DNA of 64,000 nucleotides from an uncultured Stenotrophomonas sp. (GCF_913778665.1 NZ_CAJYVQ010000004.1:1-64000); one strand, 5' to 3'. Positions 1 through 8,850 are shown, counted from the first letter of the stretch. Translations and numbers: made by a program. Notes: generated from the letters alone by a model not told the origin.

Positions 1-167
1 TTGCTTTAAAACAATTAATAGTTGCTTGATCAAACGTCTGCAAGATGGACAATCATCCTTCCTGCAGGCGCCTTCACAAGATACCTGCGCATACTTTCAA
101 AGATCCGGGGAAGTGGCCTCAGCGCCGTTCCCGTGTGCTGCGAAGCTTCCTTCGTAGCGAGCCGCCC
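1..167 (-). other. Probable 5' leader of an rRNA operon running off the left edge
   Basis: This is AT-richer non-coding sequence downstream of a strong leftward promoter. Read on the minus strand it has a GC-rich discriminator just after the -10, a short GAAGCTTC palindrome, then a long leader ending in an AT-rich run with TTAATTGTTTTAAAG. The stretches open in the plus frames here do not look like protein. A strong promoter with a GC-rich discriminator and a long untranslated leader fits a stringently controlled rrn operon whose 16S gene would lie outside the window. The rRNA itself is not visible, so this is inference. Confidence 0.5.
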
Positions 168-195
168 ATTATGTCAGACTTTTTCAGCCTGTCAA
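168..195 (-). promoter_or_regulatory. Strong sigma-70 promoter reading leftward
   Basis: On the minus strand a perfect -35 TTGACA (plus 190-195) is separated by 16 bp from a -10 CATAAT (plus 168-173). The -10 is followed by GGGCGGC, a GC-rich discriminator of the kind found at stringent (ppGpp-sensitive) promoters. It points away from tyrS toward the window edge. It is the best sigma-70 match I saw in the window. Confidence 0.75.
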
Positions 196-390
196 CACCT
201 TCGTTCGATCATCTCGCTCGGCTGTGTTGGACGCCCTGTTGCCGCTGAAGCCCCTTGGTGGCGACCCCTGCGACGGGGGAGGAGAAGTATGTCCCCATCT
301 GGATGATTTGTGAAGGGGGTGTGGCGATTTTTTTCAGAGAATGTTGCATCTGTTCATGCATCGCGCTGCGGGAGGCGCCCGTCAAGAGCA

Positions 391-413
391 GCCGAGCGTG
401 GGCCCGGCTCTAC
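391..413 (-). repeat. SMAG-type REP palindrome (single)
   Basis: Read on the minus strand it begins GTAGAGCCGGG and folds back on CTCGGC. The GTAG head followed by an imperfect stem is the signature of the SMAG family of S. maltophilia. It lies just beyond the tyrS terminator. Confidence 0.75.
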
Positions 414-421
414 AAGAGCAT

Positions 422-453
422 AAGCAAGGGCCGGCTGGCGCCGGCCCTTGCTT
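422..453 (-). terminator. Intrinsic terminator of tyrS
   Basis: A perfect 14-bp stem (422-435 with 440-453) carries a 4-nt loop and starts 4 nt after the tyrS stop codon. The stem is very GC-rich; the minus-strand tail is only moderately T-rich (CTTATGCTCTTG). On the plus strand it is also followed by a few Ts. Confidence 0.7.
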
Positions 454-457
454 TGTC

Positions 458-1669
458 TCAGGCAGCGATCAGGCGCACGCGGGCGAACGTACGCTTGCCA
501 ACCTGCAGCAGGCCCTCGAAGCCCGGCTGCAGCACCTGCTGGCCGTCCTCGACCACTTCACCATCGACCTTCACCGCACGCTCCTTGAGCTTGCGGTTGG
601 CCTCGGAGTTGCTCGGGGTCAGGCCGGCAGCGGTCAACAGCGCGGCAATACGCAGGCCCTCGGCCGGGATCGCCACGTCCTGCAACGGCAGCTGGGTGAT
701 GTCGCCCTGCCCGGTCACTGCCGCTTCCCAACCGGCAATGGCCTGCTCGGCCGCAGCGGCATCGTGGAAGCGGGTCGCCAGTTCACGCGCCAGGCGCAGC
801 TTGACCACGCGCGGGTTCAGGCCGCCAGTGGCCACCTGCTCGCGCAGCTGCACGGCTTCGGCCTGGCTGATGTCGAACGACAGCAGCTCGATCCAGCGCC
901 ACATCAAGGTGTCGTCCACCTTCATGGTCTTGGTGACGATGTCGATGGCCGGTTCGCTGATGCCAATGTAGTTGCCCAGCGACTTGGACATCTTGTTGAC
1001 GCCGTCCAGGCCCTCCAGCAGCGGCATGGTCAGCACTACCTGCGGCTTCTGGCCGTGGTGTTCCTGCAGGCCACGACCCATCAGCAGGTTGAACTTCTGG
1101 TCGGTACCGCCGAGCTCAACGTCGGCTTCCAGGGCCACCGAGTCGTAGCCCTGCACCAGCGGGTACAGGAACTCGTGGATGGCGATGGACTGCTGGGCGG
1201 CGTAGCGCTTGGCGAAGTCATCGCGCTCGAGCATGCGTGCCACGGTGTGCTGGCCGGCCAGGCGGATCATGTCGGCCGCCCCCATCTTGCCGAACCACTC
1301 TGAATTGAAGCGGACTTCGGTACGGCTGCGGTCGAGCACCTTGAACACCTGCTCCTCGTAGGTACGTGCGTTGGCCAGCACGTCCTCGCGGCTGAGCGGC
1401 TTGCGGGTGAGGCTCTTGCCGGACGGGTCGCCGATCATGCCGGTGAAGTCGCCGATCAGGAAGATGACCTGGTGGCCGAGGTCCTGGAACTGGCGCATCT
1501 TGTTCAGCAGCACCGTATGGCCCAGGTGCAGGTCGGGTGCGGTGGGGTCGAAGCCGGCCTTGATCCGCAGCGGGCGCCCTTCCTGCAGGCGCGCACGCAG
1601 ATCCTCAAGCTTGAGGATCTCGTCGGCACCACGGCCGATCAGGGCAAGGGCTTCTTCAATCGAGGACAC
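458..1669 (-). CDS. tyrS: Tyrosyl-tRNA synthetase
   Basis: This enzyme charges tRNA-Tyr with tyrosine in the cytoplasm. The class I HIGH signature is seen as HLGH (residues 48-51, inside [14 protein letters not shown]), the second signature as KMSKS ([10 protein letters not shown]), and a C-terminal S4-type RNA-binding domain follows ([16 protein letters not shown]). The 403-residue length fits the short TyrRS class of proteobacteria. I chose the GTG at 1669 over the upstream ATG because GGGAG lies 7 nt before it and known xanthomonad proteins begin [13 protein letters not shown]. The upstream extension (MPIGFCEAN...) has no family counterpart. The gene is transcribed alone and ends at a strong hairpin. 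Confidence 0.96.
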   Translation of the reverse strand: MSSIEEALALIGRGADEILKLEDLRARLQEGRPLRIKAGFDPTAPDLHLGHTVLLNKMRQFQDLGHQVIFLIGDFTGMIGDPSGKSLTRKPLSREDVLANARTYEEQVFKVLDRSRTEVRFNSEWFGKMGAADMIRLAGQHTVARMLERDDFAKRYAAQQSIAIHEFLYPLVQGYDSVALEADVELGGTDQKFNLLMGRGLQEHHGQKPQVVLTMPLLEGLDGVNKMSKSLGNYIGISEPAIDIVTKTMKVDDTLMWRWIELLSFDISQAEAVQLREQVATGGLNPRVVKLRLARELATRFHDAAAAEQAIAGWEAAVTGQGDITQLPLQDVAIPAEGLRIAALLTAAGLTPSNSEANRKLKERAVKVDGEVVEDGQQVLQPGFEGLLQVGKRTFARVRLIAA

Positions 1670-1759
1670 GTGACTACTCCCGGCAACGCCGATTCTTGTG
1701 TGGGGTGTTAAAGCAAAGTTAACCCGATTGGCTTCACAAAAGCCAATGGGCACAAGGGT

Positions 1760-1788
1760 TTGACGCGGTTTTCCCAGGTGTCTATGGT
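1760..1788 (+). promoter_or_regulatory. Sigma-70 promoter of the M23 peptidase gene
   Basis: TTGACG (1760-1765), a 17-bp spacer, then TATGGT (1783-1788). It sits about 50 bp before the ATG at 1836, the right distance and orientation for the peptidase gene. Confidence 0.6.
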
Positions 1789-1835
1789 AACCGGCGTTTA
1801 GGCCCGCGCTCCCGGGCCGTCAGGAAAAATCGCCG

Positions 1836-3308
1836 ATGCACAATTCCGAACAAGGGCGCGCACGCAAGCAGCGCTTCCAGGAACGACTCCACGTCCTGCA
1901 CGACAACGCCCTGCATCGGAAGCTCAGGCAACACCTTCCCGCCGCCTTCAACGAGCGCTGGACCCGGCGCCATTGGATGCATGCCAGCCTGTTCGCGACC
2001 ATCGGTGCCCTGGTGGCGACGATCGTGCCGGGCTTCTCGCACACCATCGATGCGCCGTTCGCCGACAGCCACACCAGCCTGGCGCTGCCGTTGCCGCCGC
2101 TGACCATGGCCCGCCAGCAGCAGGTGCCCGGTGACAGCTGGCAGGTGCTGCGCGTGGAACGCGGCCAGACCCTGAGCGATCTGTTCGACAAGGCCGGCAT
2201 CCCGGCCACCACTCTGCACCGGGTGCTGGACCATCCCGGTGCGCGCGAGGCGCTGACCAAACTGCGCCCGGGTGCCGAGATCGCCTTCGACATGCCGTTG
2301 TCCGGCGACCTGCGCAGCATCCGCTTCGACCGCGATGCCGACAACCGGGTGGAACTGAGCCTGGCCGGCGATGACATCAAGGAGAAGGTGACCAAGCGCG
2401 AGACCTCCACGCGCACGGTGGTGACCAGCGGCGAGATCACCAGTTCGCTGTACGCCGCCGCGCGCCGCGCCGGGCTGTCGCCGTCGGCGATCGCGACGAT
2501 GACCGACGACATCTTCAAGTACGACATCGACTTCTCGAAGGACCTGCAGCCGGGCGACCGCTTCAGCGTGGTAATGGATGAAACCTGGCGCGAAGGCGAG
2601 AAGGTGGACACCAGCAAGATCCTGGCGGCGACCTTCACCACCGGCGGCAAGACCTATTCCGGCTTCCGCTTCGACCGCAACGGCAAGTCCGAGTACTACG
2701 ACATCAACGGCCGTTCGCTGAAGAAAAGCTTCATCCGCATGCCGATCCCGTTCGCGCGGCTGAGCTCGACCTTCGGCGCGCGCAAGCACCCGGTGCTGGG
2801 CAAGATGCGCATGCACAAAGGCGTGGACTACGCCGCGCGCACCGGCACCCCGATCATGGCCGCCGGCGACGCCCGCGTGCAGTTCGCAGGCGTGCAGCGC
2901 GGCTACGGCAACGTGGTGATCCTCGACCACGGCCGTGGCCACACCACCCTGTACGGGCACATGTCGCGCTTTGCGAACATCAAGACCGGCCAGCGCGTGG
3001 CGCAGGGCACGGTGATCGGCTATGTCGGCTCGACCGGCCTGGCCACCGGCCCGCACCTGCACTACGAATTCCGCGTCAACGGCGAGCACCGCAACCCGCT
3101 GACTGTGACCATGCCGCCGCCGGAGCCGCTGAAGGGCGCCGAGCTGGTCGCCTTCCGCGCGCAGACCGCGCCTGCGATGGCCCGCATCCAGGGCATGGAG
3201 AAGCTGATCTACGCCGATGCCAGCCCGGCCCCGACCAGCCGTGACGAGGCCGCGCCCGAGGTGGCCAGCACCAAGGACAAGAGCAGCACCGGCCGCAAGC
3301 GCGGCTGA
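1836..3308 (+). CDS. mepM: Membrane-anchored M23 (lysostaphin-like) murein endopeptidase
   Basis: This is a probable zinc DD-endopeptidase that cuts peptide cross-links in peptidoglycan during growth. One N-terminal membrane segment (about residues 47-65, [19 protein letters not shown]) is followed by an OapA/LysM-like module ([20 protein letters not shown]), a linker domain, and the C-terminal M23 domain. The zinc ligands appear as HKGVDYA and HLHYEFR, with [12 protein letters not shown] between them. Length (490 aa) and layout match MepM/YebA proteins. The gene lies upstream of anmK, a common gammaproteobacterial arrangement linking wall cleavage to recycling. A terminator separates the two genes. 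The symbol is by homology; other M23 paralogues exist. Confidence 0.88.
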   Translation: MHNSEQGRARKQRFQERLHVLHDNALHRKLRQHLPAAFNERWTRRHWMHASLFATIGALVATIVPGFSHTIDAPFADSHTSLALPLPPLTMARQQQVPGDSWQVLRVERGQTLSDLFDKAGIPATTLHRVLDHPGAREALTKLRPGAEIAFDMPLSGDLRSIRFDRDADNRVELSLAGDDIKEKVTKRETSTRTVVTSGEITSSLYAAARRAGLSPSAIATMTDDIFKYDIDFSKDLQPGDRFSVVMDETWREGEKVDTSKILAATFTTGGKTYSGFRFDRNGKSEYYDINGRSLKKSFIRMPIPFARLSSTFGARKHPVLGKMRMHKGVDYAARTGTPIMAAGDARVQFAGVQRGYGNVVILDHGRGHTTLYGHMSRFANIKTGQRVAQGTVIGYVGSTGLATGPHLHYEFRVNGEHRNPLTVTMPPPEPLKGAELVAFRAQTAPAMARIQGMEKLIYADASPAPTSRDEAAPEVASTKDKSSTGRKRG

Positions 3309-3326
3309 GCCCCTGCGTTGACGAAG

Positions 3327-3362
3327 AAGGACGCGGCAGCCCAAGCTTGCCGCGTCCTTTTT
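3327..3362 (+). terminator. Intrinsic terminator after the M23 gene
   Basis: A 12-bp stem (AAGGACGCGGCA at 3327-3338 with TGCCGCGTCCTT at 3348-3359) and a 9-nt loop are followed by five Ts. It ends 2 bp before the likely anmK start, so anmK needs read-through or a promoter within or before the hairpin. Confidence 0.85.
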
Positions 3363-3364
3363 CT

Positions 3365-4501
3365 ATGCCTGCCATGAACACCACTGCCGATGCTGACGCC
3401 CCCCTGTACCTTGGCCTGATGTCGGGCACCAGCGCCGATGGCATCGATGCTGCGCTGGTGCAGTTCCCCACTGGCGGCGGCTGCCGCTTCGTGCACGGAC
3501 TGACCGCCCGCTGGGAGCCGGTGCTGCGTGCACGGCTGGTGGCGCTGGGCGAAGGCGGTCCGCTGGACTCGCTGGAGGAACTGGGCGAGCTGGACGCGCG
3601 CATTGCGATCAACTTCGCTGCAGCGGCCAACCAGCTGCTGGCCGAGGCCGGCGTGGACCCGGCACAGGTGCGGGCGATCGGTTCGCATGGGCAGACCGTG
3701 CGCCATCGCCCGTTGGCCGACCCCGCCTTTACCGTGCAGCTGGGCGACGGCAACCGCATCGCCGAGCTGACCGGGATCACCACGGTGTGCGACTTCCGTC
3801 GCCGCGACGTGGCGGCCGGTGGCCAGGGCGCGCCCCTGATGCCGGCCTTCCACCTGGGGATGCTGGGCGCGGCCGACGAGGATCGCGCAGTGCTCAACCT
3901 GGGCGGCATCGCCAACCTGACCCTGATTCCACGCGAGGGCGTGGTGCGCGGCTTCGATACCGGCCCGGCCAACGCACTGATGGATGCCTGGTGCCAGCGC
4001 CACACCGGCCGCACCTTCGATGCCGACGGTGCGTATGCCGCCAGTGGAGCGGTGGATGAGCGGCTGCTGGCCGGCTGGCGTTCGGAGCCGTGGTTCGACC
4101 TGCCGCCGCCGAAGAGCACCGGCCGCGAACAGTTCCACCTGGCCTGGGCCGAGGCGCACATGGGTGAAGGCGAGTACAGCGCCGCCGATGTGCAGGCGAC
4201 CCTGCTGGAGTTGACTGCGGTGACGGTGGCCGATGCATTGCTGGCGCAGCAGCCGCAGACCCGGCGCCTGCTGGTATGTGGCGGCGGCGTGCGCAACCGG
4301 CAGCTGATGAAGCGGCTGAGCGCGCGGCTGCCGGGCGTACAGGTGGAATCCAGCGCGGTGCATGGGCTGGACCCTGAGTACGTGGAGGCGATGGGATTTG
4401 CGTGGCTGGCGCAGCGGACAATGGAGGGCCTGGCCGGCAACCTGCCGAGCGTGACAGGGGCCCAGGGGCCGCGGATCCTGGGTGCGATCCATCTGGCGTG
4501 A
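3365..4501 (+). CDS. anmK: Anhydro-N-acetylmuramic acid kinase
   Basis: AnmK converts 1,6-anhydroMurNAc plus ATP to MurNAc-6-phosphate, a step of peptidoglycan recycling in the cytoplasm. Visible family motifs are [12 protein letters not shown] near the N-terminus (phosphate-binding), [31 protein letters not shown] and VCGGGVRN, all of the acetate/sugar kinase-like ASKHA fold. Length of about 378 aa is normal. The start is uncertain: a TTG at 3347 would lie inside the upstream terminator, so I prefer the ATG at 3365 or the one at 3374, neither with a clear Shine-Dalgarno. It works on the same pathway as ampG nearby. Confidence 0.93.
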   Translation: MPAMNTTADADAPLYLGLMSGTSADGIDAALVQFPTGGGCRFVHGLTARWEPVLRARLVALGEGGPLDSLEELGELDARIAINFAAAANQLLAEAGVDPAQVRAIGSHGQTVRHRPLADPAFTVQLGDGNRIAELTGITTVCDFRRRDVAAGGQGAPLMPAFHLGMLGAADEDRAVLNLGGIANLTLIPREGVVRGFDTGPANALMDAWCQRHTGRTFDADGAYAASGAVDERLLAGWRSEPWFDLPPPKSTGREQFHLAWAEAHMGEGEYSAADVQATLLELTAVTVADALLAQQPQTRRLLVCGGGVRNRQLMKRLSARLPGVQVESSAVHGLDPEYVEAMGFAWLAQRTMEGLAGNLPSVTGAQGPRILGAIHLA

Positions 4502-4511
4502 GGTGGCACCA

Positions 4512-4562
4512 TCCACGCATGGCGTGGGGCTACGGGGCAGCCGAGCGTGGTCTCGGCTCTAC
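4512..4562 (-). repeat. Two SMAG-type palindromes
   Basis: Two units in the same orientation, both ending CTAC on the plus strand (GTAG on the minus). The first has a CCACGC/GCGTGG stem with ATG in between; the second has a CCGAG/CTCGG stem. They occupy the space between the convergent ends of anmK and the small gene at 4581. Confidence 0.75.
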
Positions 4563-4580
4563 AGCATTGCGGCGCGGCCG

Positions 4581-4811
4581 CTAATCGAAGCCCTGCCCTG
4601 CGGGCAGGGCCTGCAGGGCGGCGATGGCAGCGGAGAGGGCGTCGACTTCGGGATCGCCAAAGCCGGAGCGGACCTCCAGTTCACTGCTGAACAGGCCCTG
4701 CTCCAACAGCGCGGCGCAGGTCTGTTCGTGGGTCCAACCGCGGGCGACCGCGACCCTGCGGATGCGTTCCAGCAGCAGCGGGTCAAGGTCCCGCAGCACA
4801 ACGTCGGCCAT
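4581..4811 (-). CDS. Small protein with a ribbon-helix-helix-like start
   Basis: This is a 76-residue protein starting MADVVLRDLDPLLLERI and continuing RRVAVARGWTHEQTCAALLE. The pattern of a beta strand ending in D-L-D-P-L-L, then two helices, resembles FitA/Arc-like ribbon-helix-helix DNA-binding antitoxins. The C-terminal half is acidic and alanine-rich. GGGGAAG just before the ATG at 4811 supports the start. It lies 77 bp downstream of ampG on the same strand, so it may share the xth-ampG transcript. No toxin gene is next to it. Function unknown; the fold assignment is a guess from sequence. Confidence 0.7.
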   Translation of the reverse strand: MADVVLRDLDPLLLERIRRVAVARGWTHEQTCAALLEQGLFSSELEVRSGFGDPEVDALSAAIAALQALPAGQGFD

Positions 4812-4888
4812 GCTCACTTCCCCGTTCGCAAGGCACCGCCCCCTCGGCGCGTCGGGGCGATGATCCCGCAGACCGGGCGGGCAGGCAA

Positions 4889-6193
4889 TCAGTCGACCGG
4901 CGGCGGCCCGCGATCGACGATCCGCGGCCACAGCCAGGCCAGCAGCAGCAGGGTCGGCACCACGGTAATCGAGCTGAGGATGAAGAACGTGCTGTACGAC
5001 GTGGCTTCGACGATATAGCCGGATACGCCACCGACGAACTTGCCGGGCAGGTTCGCCAGCGACACCAGCAGCGCGTACTGGGTGGCGGTGAAGTTGCGGT
5101 CGGTGAGCGAGGACATGAAGGCCACCAGCACGGTGCCGGCGAAGCCCTGGAACAGGTTGTCGGCGCTGAGCGCGGCATAGAACGCCCACAGCTTGCCGGG
5201 GTTGTGCGCCATCAGCAGGAACGCCAGGTTCGACAGCGCCACGCCCAGCGCGGCCACCAGCAGCATGCGACGGAAGCCGAACGCGGCCACCGCGATGCCG
5301 CCCAGGAAGGCGCCACCGATGCCCATCCATACTCCGAACAGCTTGGAGACGGTGGCGATGTCGGCCTTGTCGAAGCCCGAATCGAGATAGAACGGACCGG
5401 CCATCACGCCGATCACCTGGTCCGGGAACTTGAACAGGCCGACAAAGGCCAGCAGTACCAGCGCCAGCGCCACGCCATTGCGGGTGAAGAAGCTGGTGAT
5501 CGGCTGCACGAACGCCTCGGCGACGTCGATGCGACGCTGCACGGCGTTGGCCGGACGCTCCGGTTCGGCGCACAGCAGGGTGGTGACAATCGGCAGCAGC
5601 ATCAGGGCCGCCATCGCCAGATAGGCGACGATCCAGCCCTCGAACTGGGCCAGGTACAGCGCACCGGCACCGGCCAGGATCAGGCCGATGCGGTAGCCCA
5701 GCGTGTAGGTCGCCGCCAGCGCGGCCTGCGCGGTCTGCGGGGCGATCTCGATACGATAGGCGTCGACCGCCGAGTCCTGGGTGGCGCCGGCGAACGAGGC
5801 CACCAGCACCCAGGCCACCAGCGGCCAGACACCCTGCTCAGGCCGCACGAAGGCCAGCGCGACCAGGCCGACCAGCACCAGCGCCTGCGATACCAGCAGC
5901 CAGGAGCGGCGTCGGCCGAGCCGGCCGAGAAGCGGGAAGGCATAACGGTCCAGCAGGGGCGCCCACAGAAACTTGAGCAGGTAGAAGAAGCTGGCCAGGC
6001 TGATCAGGCCGATGCTGCCCAGGTCCAAGCCGACGTCGCGCAGGCGCGTGGACAGGGTCTGCGAGGCGATCAGCAGGAACGGCAGGCCGCTGCCGAAGCC
6101 GAGCATGGCCATGGTCAGCGCCGACGGGGTGCCGAAGGCGCGCTTGATGCCTGCCCATCCCTTGTAGCTGACCTGCGTGGCCGCCTCGGTCAC
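4889..6193 (-). CDS. ampG: AmpG-family muropeptide permease
   Basis: This inner-membrane MFS protein imports GlcNAc-anhydroMurNAc muropeptides released from the wall, feeding recycling and, in organisms with AmpR-controlled beta-lactamases, the inducing signal. The N-terminal segment GFGSGLPFLLIASQTLSTRL is the typical AmpG start, with LWAPLLDRY in the first loop and about 12 hydrophobic segments over 434 residues. Its ATG overlaps the stop of the upstream exonuclease gene as ATGA, indicating translational coupling. An ampN-ampG operon needed for L1/L2 beta-lactamase induction is known in S. maltophilia. Whether the upstream gene here equals ampN I cannot check. Confidence 0.9.
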   Translation of the reverse strand: MTEAATQVSYKGWAGIKRAFGTPSALTMAMLGFGSGLPFLLIASQTLSTRLRDVGLDLGSIGLISLASFFYLLKFLWAPLLDRYAFPLLGRLGRRRSWLLVSQALVLVGLVALAFVRPEQGVWPLVAWVLVASFAGATQDSAVDAYRIEIAPQTAQAALAATYTLGYRIGLILAGAGALYLAQFEGWIVAYLAMAALMLLPIVTTLLCAEPERPANAVQRRIDVAEAFVQPITSFFTRNGVALALVLLAFVGLFKFPDQVIGVMAGPFYLDSGFDKADIATVSKLFGVWMGIGGAFLGGIAVAAFGFRRMLLVAALGVALSNLAFLLMAHNPGKLWAFYAALSADNLFQGFAGTVLVAFMSSLTDRNFTATQYALLVSLANLPGKFVGGVSGYIVEATSYSTFFILSSITVVPTLLLLAWLWPRIVDRGPPPVD

Positions 6194-6990
6194 AGGTCGT
6201 AGTCCACGGTGAACGGGGCGTGGTCGGAGAAGCGCTCGTCGCGGTAGATCGAGCAGCTGCGCAGGCGGTCACGCAGGCCTGGGGTGATGAACTGGTAGTC
6301 GATGCGCCAACCGACATTGTTGGCGCGGGCGGCACCGCGGTTGCTCCACCAGGTGTAGTCCTCGCCGGTGGGATGCAGCAGGCGGTAGGCGTCGGCCCAG
6401 CCGCGACCGGCGGCGGCATCGGTGGCCTGGCCGTGGTCGGCACACAGCGCGTTGAGCCAGTCGCGCTCTTCCGGCAGGCAGCCGGAGTTCTTCTGGTTGG
6501 ACTTCCAGTTCTTGATGTCCAGCGCCGAACGCACGATGTTCCAGTCGCCACACAGCACGTAGTCGCGGCCGCTGCGCGCCCACTCTTCAAGGATCGGCCG
6601 CAGCCATTCCATCACTTCGAACTTGAACCCCTGGCGCAGGTCGCCCGAGCTGCCGGACGGGATATAGAAGGAGACTACGCTGAGGTTGCCGTAGCGCGCC
6701 TCGATATAGCGGCCTTCGTCGTCGAACGGGGCCCAGCCCAGCGAGGTGATGACCTGGTCCGGCTCGCGCTTGCTGTAGATCGCCACGCCGCTGTAGCCCT
6801 TCTTGGTGATGGCATCGCGGTAGAAGCAATGGTGGCCGTCCGGGCGGAACATCGGATCGGTCAGCTGGTCTTCCTGGGCCTTGGTCTCCTGGATGCACAG
6901 GATGTCGGCATCCTGGGCACGGAACCAGTCAAGGAAGCCCTTGGTCGCGGCGGAACGGATGCCATTGGCGTTGAAACTGATGATGCGCAT
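6190..6990 (-). CDS. xth: Exodeoxyribonuclease III (Xth/ExoA family)
   Basis: This endonuclease/exonuclease/phosphatase-fold enzyme acts at abasic sites and 3' blocked ends in base-excision repair. Signature residues are visible: N in SFNANGIRS, E in CIQETKAQ, Y in SFYIPSG, D and N in CGDWNIV, the tryptophan motif TWWSNRG, and the final D-H pair in FSDHAPF. Length (266 aa) is normal. The gene precedes and overlaps ampG by 4 bp, an odd pairing of DNA repair with muropeptide import, and is divergent from pyrE. It may correspond to the gene called ampN in S. maltophilia. Confidence 0.93.
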   Translation of the reverse strand: MRIISFNANGIRSAATKGFLDWFRAQDADILCIQETKAQEDQLTDPMFRPDGHHCFYRDAITKKGYSGVAIYSKREPDQVITSLGWAPFDDEGRYIEARYGNLSVVSFYIPSGSSGDLRQGFKFEVMEWLRPILEEWARSGRDYVLCGDWNIVRSALDIKNWKSNQKNSGCLPEERDWLNALCADHGQATDAAAGRGWADAYRLLHPTGEDYTWWSNRGAARANNVGWRIDYQFITPGLRDRLRSCSIYRDERFSDHAPFTVDYDL

Positions 6991-7152
6991 GCGGAAGACC
7001 TACGGCGGGAAACCGGGCAAGCATACCGGTTGACCGCGGGGCTGCGCAGTCCGCCGGGAGGGGCCGCGAGCGCCTTCACAGGCCGTCGGACGAGCGCGAA
7101 ACGCCCAGCTGGATTAGGATTTGTGCTCCAAATGAATATGAATCGAGTTTTG

Positions 7153-7812
7153 ATGAGCGACCACCGCCACCGTTTCCTGCAGCTGGCCCTGACCGCCGAT
7201 GCCCTGCGCTTTGGCCAGTTCACCCTCAAGTCCGGCCGGCTGAGCCCCTATTTCTTCAACGCCGGCCGCTTCGACTCCGGCTCGCTGCTGTCCCAGCTTG
7301 GCGCCTGCTACGCCGATGCCATCGATGCCAGCGGGATCAAGTACGACGTGGTGTTCGGCCCGGCCTACAAGGGCATTCCGCTGGCCACCGCGATGGCCTG
7401 CGAGCTGGCCCAGCGCGGCCGCGACCTGCCGCTCTCGTTCAACCGCAAGGAAGCCAAGGACCACGGCGAAGGCGGCCAGCTGATCGGCGCCGACATGCAG
7501 GGCAAGCGCGTGCTGATCGTCGACGACGTGATCACCGCCGGTACCGCGATCCGCGAAGCGATGGGCATCATCCGCGCCGCCGGTGGCACCCCTGCTGGCA
7601 TCGTGGTGGCGCTGGACCGCCAGGAGATCGCCTCGGAATCCGACCGCCGCTCGGCCGCGCAGTCGGTGGCCGAGGAAGCCGGGATTCCGGTGATCGCCGT
7701 GGCATCGCTGGCCGACCTGCTTGATTTCGCCTCCGGCAACCCGGAACTTGTGGGTTACCGGCAGCCGCTGGAAGCCTACCGGGCCCAGTACGGCGTACGT
7801 TCGATCCGCTGA
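7153..7812 (+). CDS. pyrE: Orotate phosphoribosyltransferase
   Basis: PyrE forms orotidine 5'-monophosphate from orotate and PRPP in pyrimidine synthesis. The PRPP-binding loop is plain (VLIVDDVITAGTAIREA), as are FTLKSGRLSPYFFNAG at the N-terminus and FNRKEAKDHGEGG in the flexible loop that supplies a catalytic lysine. From the ATG at 7153 the protein is 219 aa, matching xanthomonad PyrE that begins MSDHRHRF. In-frame ATGs at 7132 and 7138 are possible alternatives, and the better Shine-Dalgarno (AGGA) belongs to 7132. The much longer frame upstream is only an open antisense frame over xth. Confidence 0.95.
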   Translation: MSDHRHRFLQLALTADALRFGQFTLKSGRLSPYFFNAGRFDSGSLLSQLGACYADAIDASGIKYDVVFGPAYKGIPLATAMACELAQRGRDLPLSFNRKEAKDHGEGGQLIGADMQGKRVLIVDDVITAGTAIREAMGIIRAAGGTPAGIVVALDRQEIASESDRRSAAQSVAEEAGIPVIAVASLADLLDFASGNPELVGYRQPLEAYRAQYGVRSIR

Positions 7813-7831
7813 CCGACCCAGGGGAAAGGTC

Positions 7832-8494
7832 ATGTCCCGAGTTCCTGCTGTGCTCCTTGCCGGCCTGCTGCTGGCGGTACCGTTCACGCTGCCGGCGCAG
7901 TCGCGCGACAACGGCAAGGTGGAAAAGAAGCTGTATTGCTGGAACGAGGGCAAGGAGCGCATCTGCAGTGATGCGCTGCCGGCCGATGCGGTCAACCATG
8001 CCCGCGAGGAATTCAATGCGAAGAGCGGCCTGCGCAATGCGCAGGTGCAGCGCGCGTTGACCGACGAGGAGCGCGCCGCCGCCAGCACGGAGGCGGCGCA
8101 GCAGCAGCTGGACCTGATGGCGGTGCAGACCCGCCAGCGCACCGAGCAGGCGATGCTGTCCACCTACGGCAGCGAAGACGACCTGCGCCGGGTGTTCGCC
8201 GAACGCCAGGAAGTGCTGGACAACAACCTCAAGACCGCCGAGTACAACGTCACCAGCCTGCGCGAATCGCTGGTGGCGCTGCTGTCGGCTGCCGGCGACC
8301 GCGAGCTGGCCGGCGGCAAGGTGGCCGCCAAGCAGGCCGAGGCGATCCGCCAGCGGCATGTGCAGCTGCAGGTACAGCAGCGCCTGCAGGCCGGCTTCCT
8401 GCAGCAGCAGCAGGCATTGAAGGCCGAGATCGACAGTACGCTGCAGCGTTATCGCGAGCTGAAGGGACTGGTGCCGGCGAGCCAGGCCCCGTGA
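7832..8494 (+). CDS. Secreted coiled-coil protein of unknown function
   Basis: This is a 220-residue protein with a clear signal peptide (SRVPAVLLAGLLLAVP ending near PAQS) and a short cysteine-containing segment KLYCWNEGKERICSDAL that recalls the DUF4124 type of periplasmic proteins. It then has a long helical stretch rich in Q, E, A and L that should form a coiled coil. GGGGAAAGG before the ATG supports the start. It follows pyrE by 19 bp, so it may be co-transcribed. Envelope location is inferred. I do not recognise a named family. Confidence 0.8.
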   Translation: MSRVPAVLLAGLLLAVPFTLPAQSRDNGKVEKKLYCWNEGKERICSDALPADAVNHAREEFNAKSGLRNAQVQRALTDEERAAASTEAAQQQLDLMAVQTRQRTEQAMLSTYGSEDDLRRVFAERQEVLDNNLKTAEYNVTSLRESLVALLSAAGDRELAGGKVAAKQAEAIRQRHVQLQVQQRLQAGFLQQQQALKAEIDSTLQRYRELKGLVPASQAP

Positions 8495-8501
8495 TTCGCC
8501 T

Positions 8502-8593
8502 GTAGAGCCGAGCCCCTGCTCGGCTTTCCAGAAGCGGGTCGTCGCGCCGCCTCGGCCGATCGGTGCGCCTTCCACGCATGGCGTGGATCTAAC
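8502..8593 (+). repeat. Two SMAG-type palindromes
   Basis: The first unit (from 8502) begins GTAGAGCCGAG and folds on CTCGGCT. The second (8571-8593) has a CCACGC/GCGTGG stem and a degenerate tail (CTAAC in place of CTAC), so it lies in the opposite orientation. The pair forms an inverted dimer with about 45 bp between the units. It separates the pyrE group from the kdp operon. Confidence 0.7.
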
Positions 8594-8637
8594 GGGAAGC
8601 GCAGGCGCCGGGGCCGGTTACGGGTTGGCCCACCGAA

Positions 8638-8654
8638 TTTATGCACTCTTTACG
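8638..8654 (+). promoter_or_regulatory. Possible KdpE operator upstream of kdpF
   Basis: TTTATG, 5 bp, TTTACG: two T-rich half sites about 11 bp apart, about 90 bp before kdpF. The E. coli KdpE site is also a TTTATA/TTTACA direct-repeat type, so the likeness is suggestive in an otherwise GC-rich region. Downstream, GGTGGA-GGGGT-TCCACC (from about 8716) forms a small leader hairpin. Confidence 0.45.
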
Positions 8655-8745
8655 CGTCGGCCCGGTCCGGCGCGTAGTGCGTTTATGGGGAGCAGGACCA
8701 CGATGGCGGCCTGAGGTGGAGGGGTTCCACCAGGACGCTATTGCA

Positions 8746-8838
8746 ATGTCCCCCTGGCTGTCGTTGTTGTGTGGCGTGCTGGTGCTGGTTGCCGCCGCTT
8801 ATCTTCTCTATGTCGTGCTGCGGCCCGAGTCGTTCTGA
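8746..8838 (+). CDS. kdpF: K+-transporting ATPase subunit KdpF
   Basis: A 30-residue single-span membrane peptide starting MSPWLSLLCGVLVLV and ending LRPESF. KdpF stabilises the KdpFABC complex in the inner membrane, and the LYVVLRPE(S/R)F ending is typical. It lies 12 bp before kdpA in the usual operon position. Confidence 0.93.
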   Translation: MSPWLSLLCGVLVLVAAAYLLYVVLRPESF

Positions 8839-8850
8839 ACGGAGCCTGCC

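Noticed and set aside
22-306. Short open frames near the left edge as protein genes
   Set aside because: They read through a likely rRNA promoter and leader, no ribosome site and no protein-like composition.
1782-3344. A 520-codon open frame on the minus strand over the M23 gene
   Set aside because: No ribosome site or domain; shadow of the real gene.
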